Assembly: GCA_914767715.1 (NCBI GenBank)
Contig: OU612074.1
Location: 5,717,501 to 5,781,500 of the forward strand
Length of the DNA: 64,000 nt
Direction of reading: 5' to 3'
Origin: Membranipora membranacea
Taxonomy: Eukaryota > Bryozoa > Gymnolaemata > Cheilostomatida > Membraniporidae
Position 1 is the stretch's first letter. Each line of letters opens with the position of its first letter. The notes beneath the pieces are model-generated. The model did not search any database and was not told where the DNA came from. It was given only the letters and a program-made list of their open reading frames with translations. Both the position numbers and the translations under genes were made by a program. Below, in pieces: positions 23,060-35,096 of the stretch.

Positions 23060-23950
23060 GTTATTGATTGATTGATTTCATATATTTGTCATGAGTATTA
23101 AAAAATACACTATGATTTTTGTTCTGGGTGTAAACTGTCCATAAAGTAGTGTAAAAAGTGCAAGAATATATAGACTAAAGCAGATTGATATAATGAAATA
23201 TGTGAGATTGTGGAAGAGCAGAGGAGGGAAAAATAAAACAGCGACCAGAGAGTTAAAACAGGTTTGCATTCATGATGCGGACTAAAACACGATAAAACGA
23301 GTCTGTTCCCTTTGACAACCTGATCTTAGGAGCACGCAGGCGTCCTGATGGCATTGTCTCGATGATGCTATGAATAAATTGAGTCTCATCTCGATAGTTC
23401 ATCAGCACATACTTCTGACATCTTAGTTTGATCGCTTCGTCTAGACTGAGTTGGATATTAGCACCGTGTTTTGTGGCTTCATTCAAAATCGATTGCATAG
23501 CATTTTGCTGAATACTATACATGTGGGGATAATATAGAAAAATAGCAAACATCAATTTCGACTCAATAAAAGTTCTATAAAGCTGTGTGACTAGTTTTGT
23601 ATCTGCACCCAGAGCATGAAAACGCCTCACAACATATAATCTCTGTTTAGCTTTAGAAATGACCATATCTGCATGCTCACTAAATCTTAGTGTGATGTCA
23701 ATCAATATGCCAAGATACCTGACAGAGCTGGAAAGCTCGATAGGCGTGTCGTCTAACACCAGCTGCGGGACATCAGAAGCAACTCGGGCGGAAGAGAAAA
23801 CCATCTCATGTGTTTTACCTGCGTTCAATAACAGGTCGTCAGCAGCGCAGACACTGGCAATGCGGCTGACTTCATCAAAGTATAGCATGTTGTCTGTAGT
23901 AGGGTCACCAATAAAGCCCAGCAGGTTATGTTTCAACATTTTTGTTTAAG
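23060..23950 (-). mobile_element. 5'-truncated LINE: RT thumb and C-terminal region
   Basis: A 228-codon minus-strand frame (23,253-23,939) is uninterrupted. It contains DLLLNAGKTHEMVFS, then SSVRYLGILID, RFSEHADMVISKAKQRLYV and PSGRLRAPKIR. This is the region of a non-LTR retrotransposon polyprotein just after the reverse transcriptase active site. The catalytic motifs are absent: sequence before the ATG does not continue the frame, typical of 5' truncation on insertion. The tail has an (AATC)n tract at about 23,064-23,078. The lack of stop codons suggests a fairly recent insertion. The frame cannot be an active element by itself. Confidence 0.8.
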
Positions 23951-24198
23951 AGATGTTTACTATTATGGCATCCTAAATTACAGGCAGATTGTTCTCTTTG
24001 AGAAATGTGAATAGGAAAAGTTATTATAAGTTTTGATATGAAAATTATATCTTATCCTCATTCGCCAATTCAATGATCCGATATACATAGAGAAGTGTGT
24101 GTCTCCGTACTTACTCATATTATTGACATTGTTCAAGAGTGACCACCACCATGTACTTTAAATGAAATAACACAGCATCAAATAACCAATAAAAAATT

Positions 24199-24280
24199 GT
24201 TTTTACCCTGTAGCCTTGGGCTTGTACCTTGATATTCACATAGCAAGTCTCGACAGAGGAAATTTTGAGATCTGGTAACC
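24199..24280 (-). pseudogene. PKVKV family relic 3, 5' part
   Basis: The minus-strand frame reads LPDLKISSVETCYVNIKV then QAQGYRVK. It aligns with relic 9 (IPDVRISSVKTCCLNMKV) codon for codon and resembles the IPDVK strands of intact members. No signal exon was found next to it. The right-hand copy shows that this segment and 19,679-19,784 were once neighbours. Confidence 0.5.
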
Positions 24281-24535
24281 TTTATATTTTCACAACAAAA
24301 GAACCAAAACATAGGGTAGTAGGATAGAACACATCTCCAAAATCAATCAGCTTCTAATATACACAGAACTCTAATTATCTTCATACCACTATGGTCTAAT
24401 CATTCACATACATCCAAGCTCTTACTCTTCTTTTTTATCCAAATCAAATTTATATATCCAGTTATAGTTATATTTGGCATAGAAATAGCTGGAAACTCAC
24501 AACGAAAGCTCTGCAAAATCGGCAGCACTAATGAC

Positions 24536-26698
24536 TCAGTAGTTTTTGGGAACTATGTCTCTTCTCCTATTTTTAGTCACTGCGCTGGTCAGCTTGATAG
24601 CTGAAAGGGGATCATTATTCAATCTCCTCCTGCTGGCAGTGTTACCGCCGTGTGTTGCTCGAGCTTGATGAGGAGAAGCAGCAGTTTTGGCAGTCTTCTT
24701 CTTCCATACTAATATCACAACAGCGGCTATAAGGCCAAGCATCACTATTACCAATACAACAATCACTGTTGTAATGATGTTGGCACCTGAAAATGAATTC
24801 GATAATAATCTTGAGGTTTTCATATTTGTAATATATTTTGTGGTAATTTTATGAATGTTAAAATTTAGAAAACTGTCTAAACCGTCTACCTTAGCTATGT
24901 CATTGTCAGGAAGAATTTTTTAGTTGATCAAATCAAAATAAGCACCTATTCCCACTGAAACCTTAGAGGAATAATAAAATAAAACAAGTTAAGGCAGGAG
25001 TTATGAGGTAGGCTTTGAAGAGAACAGTTTACTGTCTTAGGTCGAATAACCAGACTTTTGTATGTTCATCTAAATGCAACGTTGACAGATGTTATTCAAC
25101 AATGTTATGTAATGTTCATGTAAAGTTTATTCTTCATTAGATCAAAGTTTTTAGAATCAATAAATTCCATGGAGGTGGTCCCAGTGATACAATTCAATAT
25201 ACCTGCATGAATATACTCCAGTAAAAATGAAGTAAAATTACAAAGGATAAGACAGCATTTCCAAATTTCCAGCTTATGCGATGGGGATTTTCTGAACTGA
25301 GAGCTGTTTAAAAAAACAAAACAAACCTCTCTGACATTTCTTAACGGTATTCCATTTAGCAGTGAGAAGATTTGTTGACTGCATCACAGTTGCACATACT
25401 ACAGTTTCAATTTCATTTTTATCACACTCGTAGGTTACAATAACTCTTCCTGGCAGGGCTAGATTGAAGCCTTCAGAATAGCGGATTGTGTAAGGTGCTG
25501 CTATCAAATCCGGAATTTCTCTCAAATCACAAAGGACAGCTAGAGGGAAGATTAAGACATCAATCATTGATTGACTACCGATTTGTGAGAGTTTAAGTGA
25601 TCAAACAGCATCCAATGTTTACGAAAAACATATTTATGAACGATTATTATGCCTACGATGGTTTTGTAAACATTACTCAAAAAATAATACCAGATTTTCT
25701 TACCTTGAAACTTAATCATGTAGGCAGGTCCTGTGGAAGCCTTTGAAGAGTAATGAAATTGTATGTGGGGAGGACCCGGAATACTCCTAAGACTTATTGC
25801 TGACTCACGAATGGAATTGTAGTCGTGTTCAACGAGATTCCCTTCATCCTCAAATAATCCTCGAAAAATTATATGCTGGCCGAGAGTCAACTCGGTCTCA
25901 TTAGAGAGCAGAGTGAACGTCATAAACAGCTCAGCAGGTACATTGTCAAGATAAATATCTTTTAGATGAAGCTCAGATTTCACATACAGTTGTCGCACAG
26001 GATAATCTGCGCTTGAAATCACACCCTCAAGGTATACAGGTCTATCTACATCAGGATTAATGTTGTGGATGAATACTAAAATGATAAAAAAAATTATAAT
26101 TGCGCTGTAATACATCAAAATAATTTAATTTACCTTTTGAGAACAAAATTCAATTACTGAAATTGTTGCAGAAAGACATTATTCGCTGTACTTGTCTGTT
26201 CTCTTTGCCCAGAAGATATAAAGCCTAATTAATCATAGAGAATTGCAAAGTTGGTGCACCATTCAAGATGATACAGTAATTCTCAATATTCAATAACAAA
26301 CTGTCGTACGTACCTTTGTAGTAAGTGAGTGTGAACGATTCTGGTCTGACTGATTGCAGAACTAACCTCATTTCTCCTCGTACTAGATCAACAACAGTAT
26401 CTGTCACATATTCATCTACACAGTATTGTTTGCTGTTGATAGATAGTGATCCTTTTTGGTTGCACCCGCCTTGTGCACTAATCCCAGGAATGCTGTATAT
26501 ATGTGTCTCATTTTCACTAGGTTGAGTGAAGTTTGTCAGGGTTAGGTCACATTCATTGGTGAACTCAATAGAGCCACTGAGTCCAGCCTGTTCTGTTTTG
26601 GTCCCATCACATATGTGATGAGCGGCGGGAGATGTTTGACATACTGCCCTATTAGTTGCTATATTCAGTGTCAACAGCAGAAACAAATGAGACTTCAT
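24536..26698 (-). CDS. CUB-CUB-sushi single-pass membrane protein (intact, 406 aa)
   Basis: Four exons on the minus strand: 26,314-26,698, 25,704-26,075, 25,327-25,539 and 24,536-24,786 (385, 372, 213 and 251 nt), all joined in phase 1, giving 406 residues. Exon 1 starts MKSHLFLLLTLNIA (signal peptide) and holds a CUB-like domain with four Cys. Exon 2 holds a second CUB-like fold without Cys (GVISSADYP near its start, IQFHYSSKASTGPAYMIKF at its end). Exon 3 is a sushi/CCP domain with four Cys and the conserved Trp (C-x-C-x-C-x-W-x-C). Exon 4 gives a hydrophobic helix (TTVIVVLVIVMLGLIAAVVI) and a basic cytoplasmic tail rich in Arg/Lys. Families with this layout act as cell-surface recognition or complement-like receptors; the ligand is unknown. 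The exon 3 donor is a weak GTTTGT. A SINE lies about 100 bp upstream of the start. The domain calls are by pattern only. Confidence 0.8.
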
Positions 26699-26789
26699 AA
26701 TAAACAAAGTATATCTACAAAAGTCAGTGAGAGTGTAAATTTTAAAACAGTTGCAGTAAATCATGTTGAGTAGGAGTAGAGGTAGGAGT

Positions 26790-27035
26790 AGGAGATGGCT
26801 CAGTTTGAAAATGAGTCGTTCCTTTAGCACGCAAATGTCGAAGGTTGTGTGTTTGAATTCCACTGCAGTCTATTGACTACTGCGTTTTGCCTGCCCCCCC
26901 CCCCCCCCCGTTGTACTCTGTTCTCCCTGAAAACAGAGAGCAACATTGTTTAGCCCCTAATGCAAATGCTATTTTGCTGCCATTGACCCGGGATGTGGGT
27001 CGTGATAAGAAAGTTTGGTTTTGATTGATTCGATA
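26790..27035 (+). mobile_element. tRNA-derived SINE with 16-C tract
   Basis: Box A-like TGGCTCAGTTTG (26,796) and box B-like TTTGAATTCC (26,852) lead a body ending CCGGGATGTGGGTCGTG and a TTTTGATTGATT tail. A run of 16 C (26,894-26,909) has no counterpart in the right-hand copy. The inverted partner at 45,055-45,240 shows that the SINE was inserted before the duplication. Confidence 0.65.
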
Positions 27036-27945
27036 GGATTAAATTTAAGGTTTGTGGACAGTTTATTGTTATTATACACACTATACACTACAGACTGGAG
27101 AAACTGCACATGTATATCTGATTGTATTTTGTGATACAGTCATCAAGCCCGTTAATAAGAGAGGGCTTGTGAATAGTACAATTGTCACTACAATGTTTGA
27201 CCGAATGAAAAATATATAGGAATGATGAGGATTGAAGAGGCACTCACGATAAAAAATTTGTCTAGTTTTGTATCACCATATTTCTCTCCTCCAAGGTCAA
27301 CAGTCTAACCTTCAATATCAGAAGATTGTAAACTGTGTTCACACAGCTGACTACGTTTTCTACCCTAAAGCCTGTTGATCAATTTGGTGTTGTGCTAATA
27401 ATCGAGTGAAACAATGAACAATCAAATTTCAAACTCAACGATCATTCCTTAGTGACAACACAATACTATAATTTTGAGTAATTTTGACCAGAGACACAAT
27501 ATGATCACGCTTTTGGGAAAAAGAATCCACAGCGAGACACTGATGTATTTTTAAATAATGAATTCTGCTGTAAGGCATCTGAAAGTAATGAGTTATTTTT
27601 CTTTTCTTGTTGCAACAACTTTTGATTGTAGCCCAAAAACTAAAAGCTCTTTGTAGCTGCTTCACGTAGGTGTGGTATGGTATGTTATGGATAAGGTTAT
27701 TTTGCTTTGGGCTCATTTATCTGCACTGGTTTGATTAGTACAGCCCTCTGACCCGGTGTTTACATGCTGGTTGTGTTGCTCTCAAAAACTTTAATCTGAT
27801 TTTGATCGTAATGGTGTATTCAAGGTATATTTAAGGGAGCAAATTGATATCTTATTAAGTCTTTAAACTGATCAAATCAAGTCATGGAGAACATACAGCT
27901 TAATACAAAAGTCAGCAAGGCTGAACAGGAAACGTAAAAACCACC

Positions 27946-28139
27946 CTAGCCGTTGATAAGCCCGGCATTTGGGTTGATAAAAGATGAAAGATCTGAGATA
28001 ATGTTCTTCATTTGCCGGTCGATGTGCCCATTAAGTAGGGAGTGAGTGTTTAGTCTGTTCAACTGATGAGGTGCTGTGTATAGGGATAAAGGATCTCCGA
28101 GCAGATCAAACAGAAGATGTCTGCAGATTAGCATCCCAG
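27946..28139 (-). CDS. Unrecognised terminal exon, left copy only
   Basis: After a TTACAG acceptor the minus strand is open in phase 1 for 64 codons to TAG (27,946-27,948). It begins GMLICRHLLFDLLGDPLSLY and ends SSFINPNAGLING. The residue mix is that of a real protein, but no upstream exon was found and no match to a family is recognised. The segment lies in a block of about 500 bp that is absent from the other segmental copy, so it may have arrived with an insertion. No AATAAA follows at the usual distance. It could be chance. Confidence 0.3.
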
Positions 28140-28439
28140 CTGTAAGGCAAATAATATAACAAGTTTAATTTAATTTCAATTGTCCTGCAGTCATAAGCTA
28201 AAAATTCGAAAAGCATCTGTGTCTCTTGAAGGTGCTGCGGCTTGTACTTTGTATTCAAAATGACTTATAAGAATACTATGGCACGGCAAAATGTATGTTT
28301 GATGGCGGGGTAAATGCCAATAATTCCCTCAATATTAAAAAAGAAAAATAATTCATCATCACTTAATTGGTTTTTGCTCATTTCAATATGTATGTTGTTG
28401 AATACGTTTTACACTTTGGTGATATAAAAACACACCACA

Positions 28440-29440
28440 ACATATTATTTTCGCTGGGAAGTGGTAGTATTTACTTATCTTGGGAGGCAGTATGTCCAAT
28501 CACTCTTCTCAGGGCATAGGTCAGGTTGTGCTTCAAAGCTTACCTTGGTTCTCTGACATGCACATGCTGGTCAAGGTCGGGGAGCTGATGACGTTGGTAA
28601 GGGTCAATGTCCATTGCGCTTCAGTCCACTCCTGGAGCGGTAAAATGCCACTGAACTATTTCTGACTCTTTGTGCAGTGGTGTATAGGTGCACAAAGTTC
28701 TTTAATATTGAATGACATATCTTTTGTTTTTTATTACAAATCAACCCTGACCTGTAGTTGGTTAATCTCCTTACATTTGAAATATATTGAAGACCCTAAA
28801 TTATTCTCTGCGCTGGTCAAGGTTAGGGAGCTGGTAAAGCTGGATGGGTCGATTACCTTCGACAAAGTTTGCCGTTGGCTGCAATTTACTTCTGGAGTGG
28901 TAAATTACCACTGAAACAAACTTTTTTAATATTTTCATATTCTTAATTGCCAACTTTCATTTTCCTATTTCCTATGTGATGAAACCTTCTACATTTCGAG
29001 TCAGGTGCAGCTTGCTAGTACACTGATCATCCTGAATGTGAATCTGGCAATGACTCTTGCATATCCTGAATCAATGCTGACATCGGAATTTACCTGTACG
29101 TAATCTCCTGTGATGAAAAATGAAGCCCAGCTAGAGTGTTCGTCTCCTCTCTGCCAATATATAGGTCAGGTGATATTTACATGCTCTAGGGTGCTCTGCT
29201 TGGGTGTGAGGTCAAACCAAATTGGTGTGACTTGGTCAGTAACGTGACATTCATGCTCTGGTATGCGTGGCCGGCACGTAAGGAGCCAGCGCTTCCCTGA
29301 GATGATCTTATGCTCTGGTGAGGATTAATAGGCTATGCAAGGGTCAAGGTCGGGACCAGGTAACGCTGGTAAGGCTCAGAACCCTAGACAAAGTGTGCCA
29401 CGGTCTGCACCCCACTTCTGAAGTGGTAAAACATCACTGA
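28440..29440. repeat. Three repeat modules with a GTGGTA..TACCAC palindrome
   Basis: Modules near 28,560-28,660, 28,815-28,915 and 29,338-29,440 each read (G/A)GTCAAGGT(C/T), GAGCTG(A/G)T or similar, (T/C)GGTAAG-like, then a final C(T/C)TCTGGAGTGGTAAA..CCACTGAA. In the second module GTGGTAAATTACCAC is a perfect palindrome. The right copy has a single module at 48,465-48,570. Confidence 0.7.
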
Positions 29441-32400
29441 ACTATATCTGATTCTCATTGTGTTGGTGATTTTTTCACCTATGTTATAACTCATCTTCTG
29501 TTTTCAGAACCAATCAACCCTAAACTATTTGTGGTTATTATTACAACATATAAAATAAAATATATTCAATGTAAGACAAACTGTGTTTGTTATAATATTT
29601 AGGGGTAATAAATCATAGTCATAAGTACGTCTCATCTTCCAGCTGGCACAGTTGCAGGGCAGCTCCGGTGTTTCTCAGAAAGAGTTGCAAGGCCAGAAAA
29701 ACATGACAGTCCATCAAAATCTGAGCATATCACTGACAATTGTACAACAACTGCTGTTATACATTTTATCATTCAAGATTGCAATAATTCCCAATATTTA
29801 GATCAAGTGTTTAATTGCATTAAACAGATTGTTGTGATCGCTACTGGTTCTGCCCCCATAAACACTTCAATAAATTATGATTAGGATTATGATAGGATTA
29901 TATAGTGTTTTTGTTGGCAATTTTCTATATGTAATAATGGTCACAGCCCACCGTCAATTCTTAAATCGAACATGTGAGCCATCCTTTTGCACTACGGCCT
30001 GCCACAAAACATACCTCAAAGGCAATATTGGCATGGTAAACACTTGTCATCCCGTGTTCTAAATTTGTTGCAGAAGAACCTGGGGTTTGACCATGCAAAT
30101 TCCACTGTCGAAAGGGTTATGGCATCTTATCCATAATATTTTCTATTCACATTTGTGTGGTGGTCATCAACAATAGCGCCAGGAAAAAAAACTGTTCGGA
30201 CAAACAATTTTCATCATTATGCTGTTCACAGACAATCTACCAAAATCACAAATTTTCTCGTCCATTTAACCTCTACTTCTCTGTAAGCTGTTAGCTCAAG
30301 CTCTGGCTCCTATCTACTAGAACGATCTCATGTGATCTTTTCATTCAATCACTATTAAATTATGCCGTCAAACATTTACCACCGTCCTGAATAATTTCAC
30401 TAAATTTCTCAATTTAAAGTATCAACCACAGAATGGATCAGATCTGATATGAGTTCCCTCAAATTCTGTTGTCACTCAAAGATTCCTGTGGCAAGTTGCT
30501 TGTTAATTTTCTTTAAGAAAATGCCTTAAAGTGCCTATTTTTTCATAATTTTTTGGGCAGCGCCTCACTCCTTCACCTAAAGGCACCCAACCCACTTTGT
30601 CCCACTACTTTAAAACCAATGGAAACATGCAACATACAACATAATCCCCATGCGGTATCTCAAGTAAAAGTTGCCCAAAATTAGGTGCAACCAATTGGTA
30701 TGCTTTGAGGAACGGAAATTAAAATCACTGAGCATATATTGAGAGGAACGGAATTGGGACTTATCTATACTAAAGTATATGCTGTGTACTATTAGCATGT
30801 AAAGTTGTTCCATAACCGTCCTACTTTTAAATTTGGTTCTAACTATGGTTCTAGTAATGGTTTTCAATCTTGCACTCAAGAGACTTCTAAATGTCACTTT
30901 ATTGTTGTGTAATTTATTTGGAGTTACCTCCTCGTTCATGCACTGAAGAAAGACAAGATCGCTCAAATCTATTAAAATGTGGTTGCAATTGGTAATACTA
31001 GCACTCTGGTGAGTACAAGGTATTTAATTTATTCATTTCTAGTGACGAACAGCTGGTTCCCACTACTCCACAAAGTAATTTACTAAGGGGTTGTTATTGA
31101 CCTTTTTCTTAGCCTCACTAGAAGTTGCCTTCAAGCTGTTTAGAAAGGTTCCTGCCGAAAACCTTCTAAGACCCCTGTCTTGTTCTAACAGTAAAACTCT
31201 TGATGAGTTTTGAGACAATGCTCTTGCACCACAAAGTCAATATTATCCTCAGATGTTAGTACAACACAATCACTATTTATGAATGTGTTCAGGTGCGTTT
31301 GATAGTTTTGTTATTCAACTTAGGTGACTGATCTTAATTATGAGCGCCTACTTGATCTCTGTATAGTGCCTGGAAGCCCAATCAGGTAATCAAGGCGGTG
31401 TATCAGTATCACAGGCCTCTTAGCCAAGTTAAATTAGCTTAAGACTCCAACCCAATTTCTAGTGAAGGGAAGAGGTATCAGTCTGTGGTCGCTCTAAAAT
31501 TGATGTTCAAATTCTATATATTCAATGTTGAATTAATGTTTCACAGATTAGAGGTATCTTATCTTAAAACGGTAGCGTCCTACTTCTTTAAAACACAAGA
31601 ATCTAATCCTAAACTATTATTCCGAAACTTAATCTATTTAACCCCCAAGCAGATGTGACTACTACTTATTACTGTCCTGCTTTTAACAGTAGTTCACAAT
31701 GATCCTTATCTATGATTCAGACTCAATATGATTTCCCACTTGATATGAGCACCGATGCGAATTACCTGCGTTTGACGGTGGGTCACAATGATTTCCGACT
31801 TTGATATGAGCACCGACGCAAATTTCCTGCGTTTAACGGTTGGTCAAAATGATTAAACCTCCTAAAGTTAATTTTGAATCCTGTTTCAGAGTGTTGCTAT
31901 AGTAACAATTAATCACAACTTACTTCAGTTGATTGCAATAATGTCTTATAAACTCTTAGTGAATTTGACCTGACGTCTGAGTACCTGAAGAACTGTCCCG
32001 AATTACTTCGCCAATGACTATATGCGTAGAAATCAACTACAACAGTTTATTACTAAAGTTATGGCTTATTGTCTTGATACATATAAAAAAGTGATAATGT
32101 AATTCAAATGATACTCACAGTATATTAGTCCTTAGACTCCACTTTAGTTTTAGCGTTCTAACAAAAATCTCTGATTTAAACTAGTATTAATTAAATCAAA
32201 ATTATAATATCTTTTTCTGGCTATGTAAAAAGTTGACTGTGCTGCTCAAAGAATTAAACCGTACCGATTTACTGTTCAAAATTTCGCCTTTATATAGGTG
32301 CCGTTTATTGTGCTGACTCTGCTTGTTGCCGTCTGATTAGCTGTCAGCGGATTAGTGGATTAGTGTCTCTTGTGGCTTTGTCATATGAAACCGTTCTGTG

Positions 32401-32935
32401 GTCACGTCACGCGGTATATTGCTGCTGTTCATCAGTCTACCCTCTGCAATTTATTGTTCTATTTTTGGGCTGACTTTGTTGTTGTTACTCCATGATTTAT
32501 TACTTCCGTGTCACCCTGATGATTACTTGGTACTTGGTACTATGACGTATTGGAAAACCAAATTACTGCGTCACTGGAATTCCTATTTTCTGACCGGATT
32601 AGTATGCTCCGGTTGTCTTTGTTACATCTGTGATGGGTCACTTTTGTGTCTCTCTGCTCGTTGTTTATGATTGTGATTACTAAATACCATGGAGGTTACT
32701 GAGTGCATTTGTTTTCATATCTATCTGTACCCTCTGACTTCTGCGGCTCAAAGAATATAACAACATATCTCGAGTGCCCATTTTTGGTACTGACAATGCT
32801 CCCCAACAAAGAATGGCCAAATCCGAAAAAAAGTTGGCCATGCATGGTCTTGAAGATTCTTTTAACAGATTGTAGTGGTTCTTACTGTCTCTACCTAATA
32901 AAAACCAAGCATCCTCAAATCTAAAACGGAAATGG
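29285..32935. other. Block present only in the left segmental copy
   Basis: The direct match to the right copy stops near 29,285 and resumes at 32,940; the right copy has only about 970 unmatched bases there (49,245-50,212). I recognise no transposase, reverse transcriptase or LTR ends. The block holds a 60-bp tandem repeat at 31,728 and a plus-strand open frame of 90 codons at 32,398 that is hydrophobic but unsupported. Confidence 0.5.
31728..31848. repeat. 60-bp tandem repeat, two copies
   Basis: ATGATTTCC..TTGATATGAGCACCGA(T/C)GC, CCTGCGTTT(G/A)ACGGT and GGTCA occur at 31,728 and again at 31,788. Confidence 0.85.
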
Positions 32936-34098
32936 TACTTAAGCGATAAGTGGCTAGCTCAGATAAGAATATATTTTGGTTAATCATCACTGTTTCAAAA
33001 CCTAAATCAGAGTTGTGTCAGGAAAATCTTGAAGTGTCAATGATTAATGTCATATAACAACTTCTCGCTTTGCATCCTTGATCTGTAGAATATTAAAGTA
33101 GCAGGGTTGACTTATTTTAGAGTCTATACTCCATGCTACTCACCAATTTGGGGGGAAAATCTGGCCCAAAATATCTACGCTAATGAGTGATGTCCTAGCA
33201 TGAGATATTCAAAATATATACAACATTGACATCATAAGTGATAATGTCCACTCTGCTGCATTGTTGTACATTATGGTTACAGACAGTGCCTTTCAGTGTC
33301 ATAAACTGATCTATCAAAATCAATTCCTCCCAAGTTCAAGGTCCGGGCTGGTCCTGCTTATAAGTGTATTGTTTCCATTGTAGATTCATCTGCTACTTGG
33401 TCAGGCATCCACATGTATAACAACAGCTACAATGTCTGGCCCTCCTTTCTGCTTACTTTCTAACACTCTGTCAGATTCAACTAATCTGCTAGTAATATCA
33501 GCTTGTAAACAGCTATTAATTTTCTCCTCGGTACCACTTATAGGCAAATAATCTGCTAGTTACTAGTCTGTAGAAAGTCCCAACACAGGGTGTTTCCTCT
33601 TTCAGTCGATTCTTTGACCATGGGTTTGCAAAGTCTTAGTTAACTTAATCACCATTTTGTTATTTCTCATTTCACAAGTGGATCAATGTTTGAATAAATA
33701 GTCAAAGAACAGGGCAGTGGAATCTTTGCCTTAAAATTCCATTCTAAACCTCAACTTCGCTTTACACATGGATTAGCAGTTGGTTAGAGGCATTCTTAGC
33801 AAACCTTAGTAGTTCATCTCAAATAACGATCGATTATACTGATACACTCCATGTGATTATAAAGTATAGTTCAATAAGTCAAAATCTTCTTCAAGCATCT
33901 CTGAGATCAATCTTGAAAACTTCTAACAATATAATTATGCCTTACAAATTCTCAATTCATTTTAGTTTTAGTTTGGCTCCGAGACAATGTAGAAATGATC
34001 CAACTTTTCCTGTTTATCTGTCCGAGAAGGGACTATGATGCTGATGTCACACATGTTGTTGGGTTATAAACAAGGCTCTGTACATTTAGCTTTCAGCT

Positions 34099-34104
34099 TT
34101 TATT
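34099..34104 (-). terminator. Polyadenylation signal for PKVKV copy 4
   Basis: AATAAA on the minus strand, about 190 bases into the last exon; the matching hexamer is conserved at 51,211 in the other copy. Confidence 0.55.
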
Positions 34105-34457
34105 CGATTAGGAATTATTTAGAGCAAATCAGATTTTCATGTTTTAATTTTTCATGACAATAAAGTTCAATACCATATTTTAGATTTACTGGAAATATTA
34201 TCACAAGGAAGATATGAGGCCTGCCTATATGGGAGAAGTTATGGAGTCATTGTTCATCATTCCCAGTATCGACCTGGTCTGTCCAGGAAGCATTAGCCTG
34301 AAATACAAAACAGTTGTACAGCATTGAAAGTGAACTGATATTCACCACCACCACTGATGTTTGTTACTTCTCCATTGGTGACAGAATAGTCAGAGCAATC
34401 AATGACTAATATCATAGACATTTTCTTACCTTAACTGTATTGAGCCTTTGGGGCCGG

Positions 34458-34825
34458 CTATGGGTTGGAGACACTGATTTTGACCTTTGGTACTGTGACT
34501 TTCACTTTTGGTACATCTATGTAAATTGCGTTGACACACAGGCCTAAATGAGACAACAGATAGTAACTCAAACTTTTGTAAAGTGTGATTCTAATTCCTA
34601 TGTTCAAGTTTACGAATATTGGATGTCAATCTAATTCCAGTTGATATGCTGGCATCTGTCTTTCTTGTAGCTGAGAATTTTACTTTTAAGACTTTTATGT
34701 CTAACTGTCTGCTTGAATGTTTGTCATCACAATGAGAGCACTTGTTAAGACATCATAGTTGCAGCAACAAATTTTTACTCACCAATTATGGCAGCAAGAG
34801 CGAAGAGTGTGATAAGCTTGTTCAT
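34458..34825 (-). CDS. PKVKV family copy 4, shortened secreted protein (42 aa)
   Basis: Coding exons are 34,783-34,825 and 34,458-34,543. The first encodes MNKLITLFALAAII, the signal peptide core, and is split by an intron in phase 1 as in the intact copies. The second starts GLCV but then lacks the Gly-rich linker and all IPDVK strands, giving NAIYIDVPKVKVTV, then PKVKISVSNP and a premature TAG; the ancestral TAA follows further on at the exon end. The 5' UTR exon (34,938 to about 34,982), coding donor/acceptors and 3' UTR exon (from 34,297) are all kept. It could still be expressed as a short peptide or be an early pseudogene. It is the left-copy ortholog of the gene at 51.5 kb. Confidence 0.6.
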
Positions 34826-35007
34826 CTTCTGAAACGAAATATAGTATAAAGTTAAAAAACATCCGGTCACACTGTACTTCAATTGTTTGACAACAAAGAG
34901 GCATAGAATTAAAAATAAATTTAGCTGATACACTTACCTTTGCTATATCGACAGTATTACTTGAGGTACAAATTGTTGATTGAATTCATATACCAAATGA
35001 GCTTCTT

Positions 35008-35096
35008 TTTATACAAATTTGTCACAGCAGTTTATTTTTGGCAAATGCCATATCCCTCTCCATTACTAGTATACTGGAAGCGTCAGACAATGTCAG
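35008..35096 (-). promoter_or_regulatory. Core promoter of PKVKV copy 4
   Basis: TATAAAAAG (TATA at 35,008-35,013) lies about 30 bases before the inferred transcript start. Two CTGAC boxes at 35,092-35,096 and 35,082-35,086, 10 bp apart, lie about 70 bases upstream of the TATA. The same spacing is seen at the other two intact promoters. Confidence 0.6.

Larger units (their letters stand above)
19861..24198. other. Transposon nest absent from the right-hand copy
   Basis: The block between the two halves of relic 3 has no counterpart at 63.5-63.65 kb. It holds a foldback at 21,213, two LINE fragments with the same tail, a tRNA-Asn relic and a SINE. Between 19,861 and 21,212 nothing further was recognised. 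Confidence 0.55.
24290..27700. repeat. Inverted duplication, matches 44,420-47,720 in reverse
   Basis: The reverse complement of this block aligns throughout with 44,420-47,720: flanks, SINE, all four exons and introns of the CUB/sushi gene, and the 3' flank. Sequence right of 27,718 aligns in direct orientation with 48,130 onward. The block was therefore inverted in one of the two segmental copies. Confidence 0.85.

Noticed and set aside
32398-32670. 90-codon Leu-rich open frame
   Set aside because: Hydrophobic by composition only, with no signal/exon structure and no counterpart in the other segmental copy.
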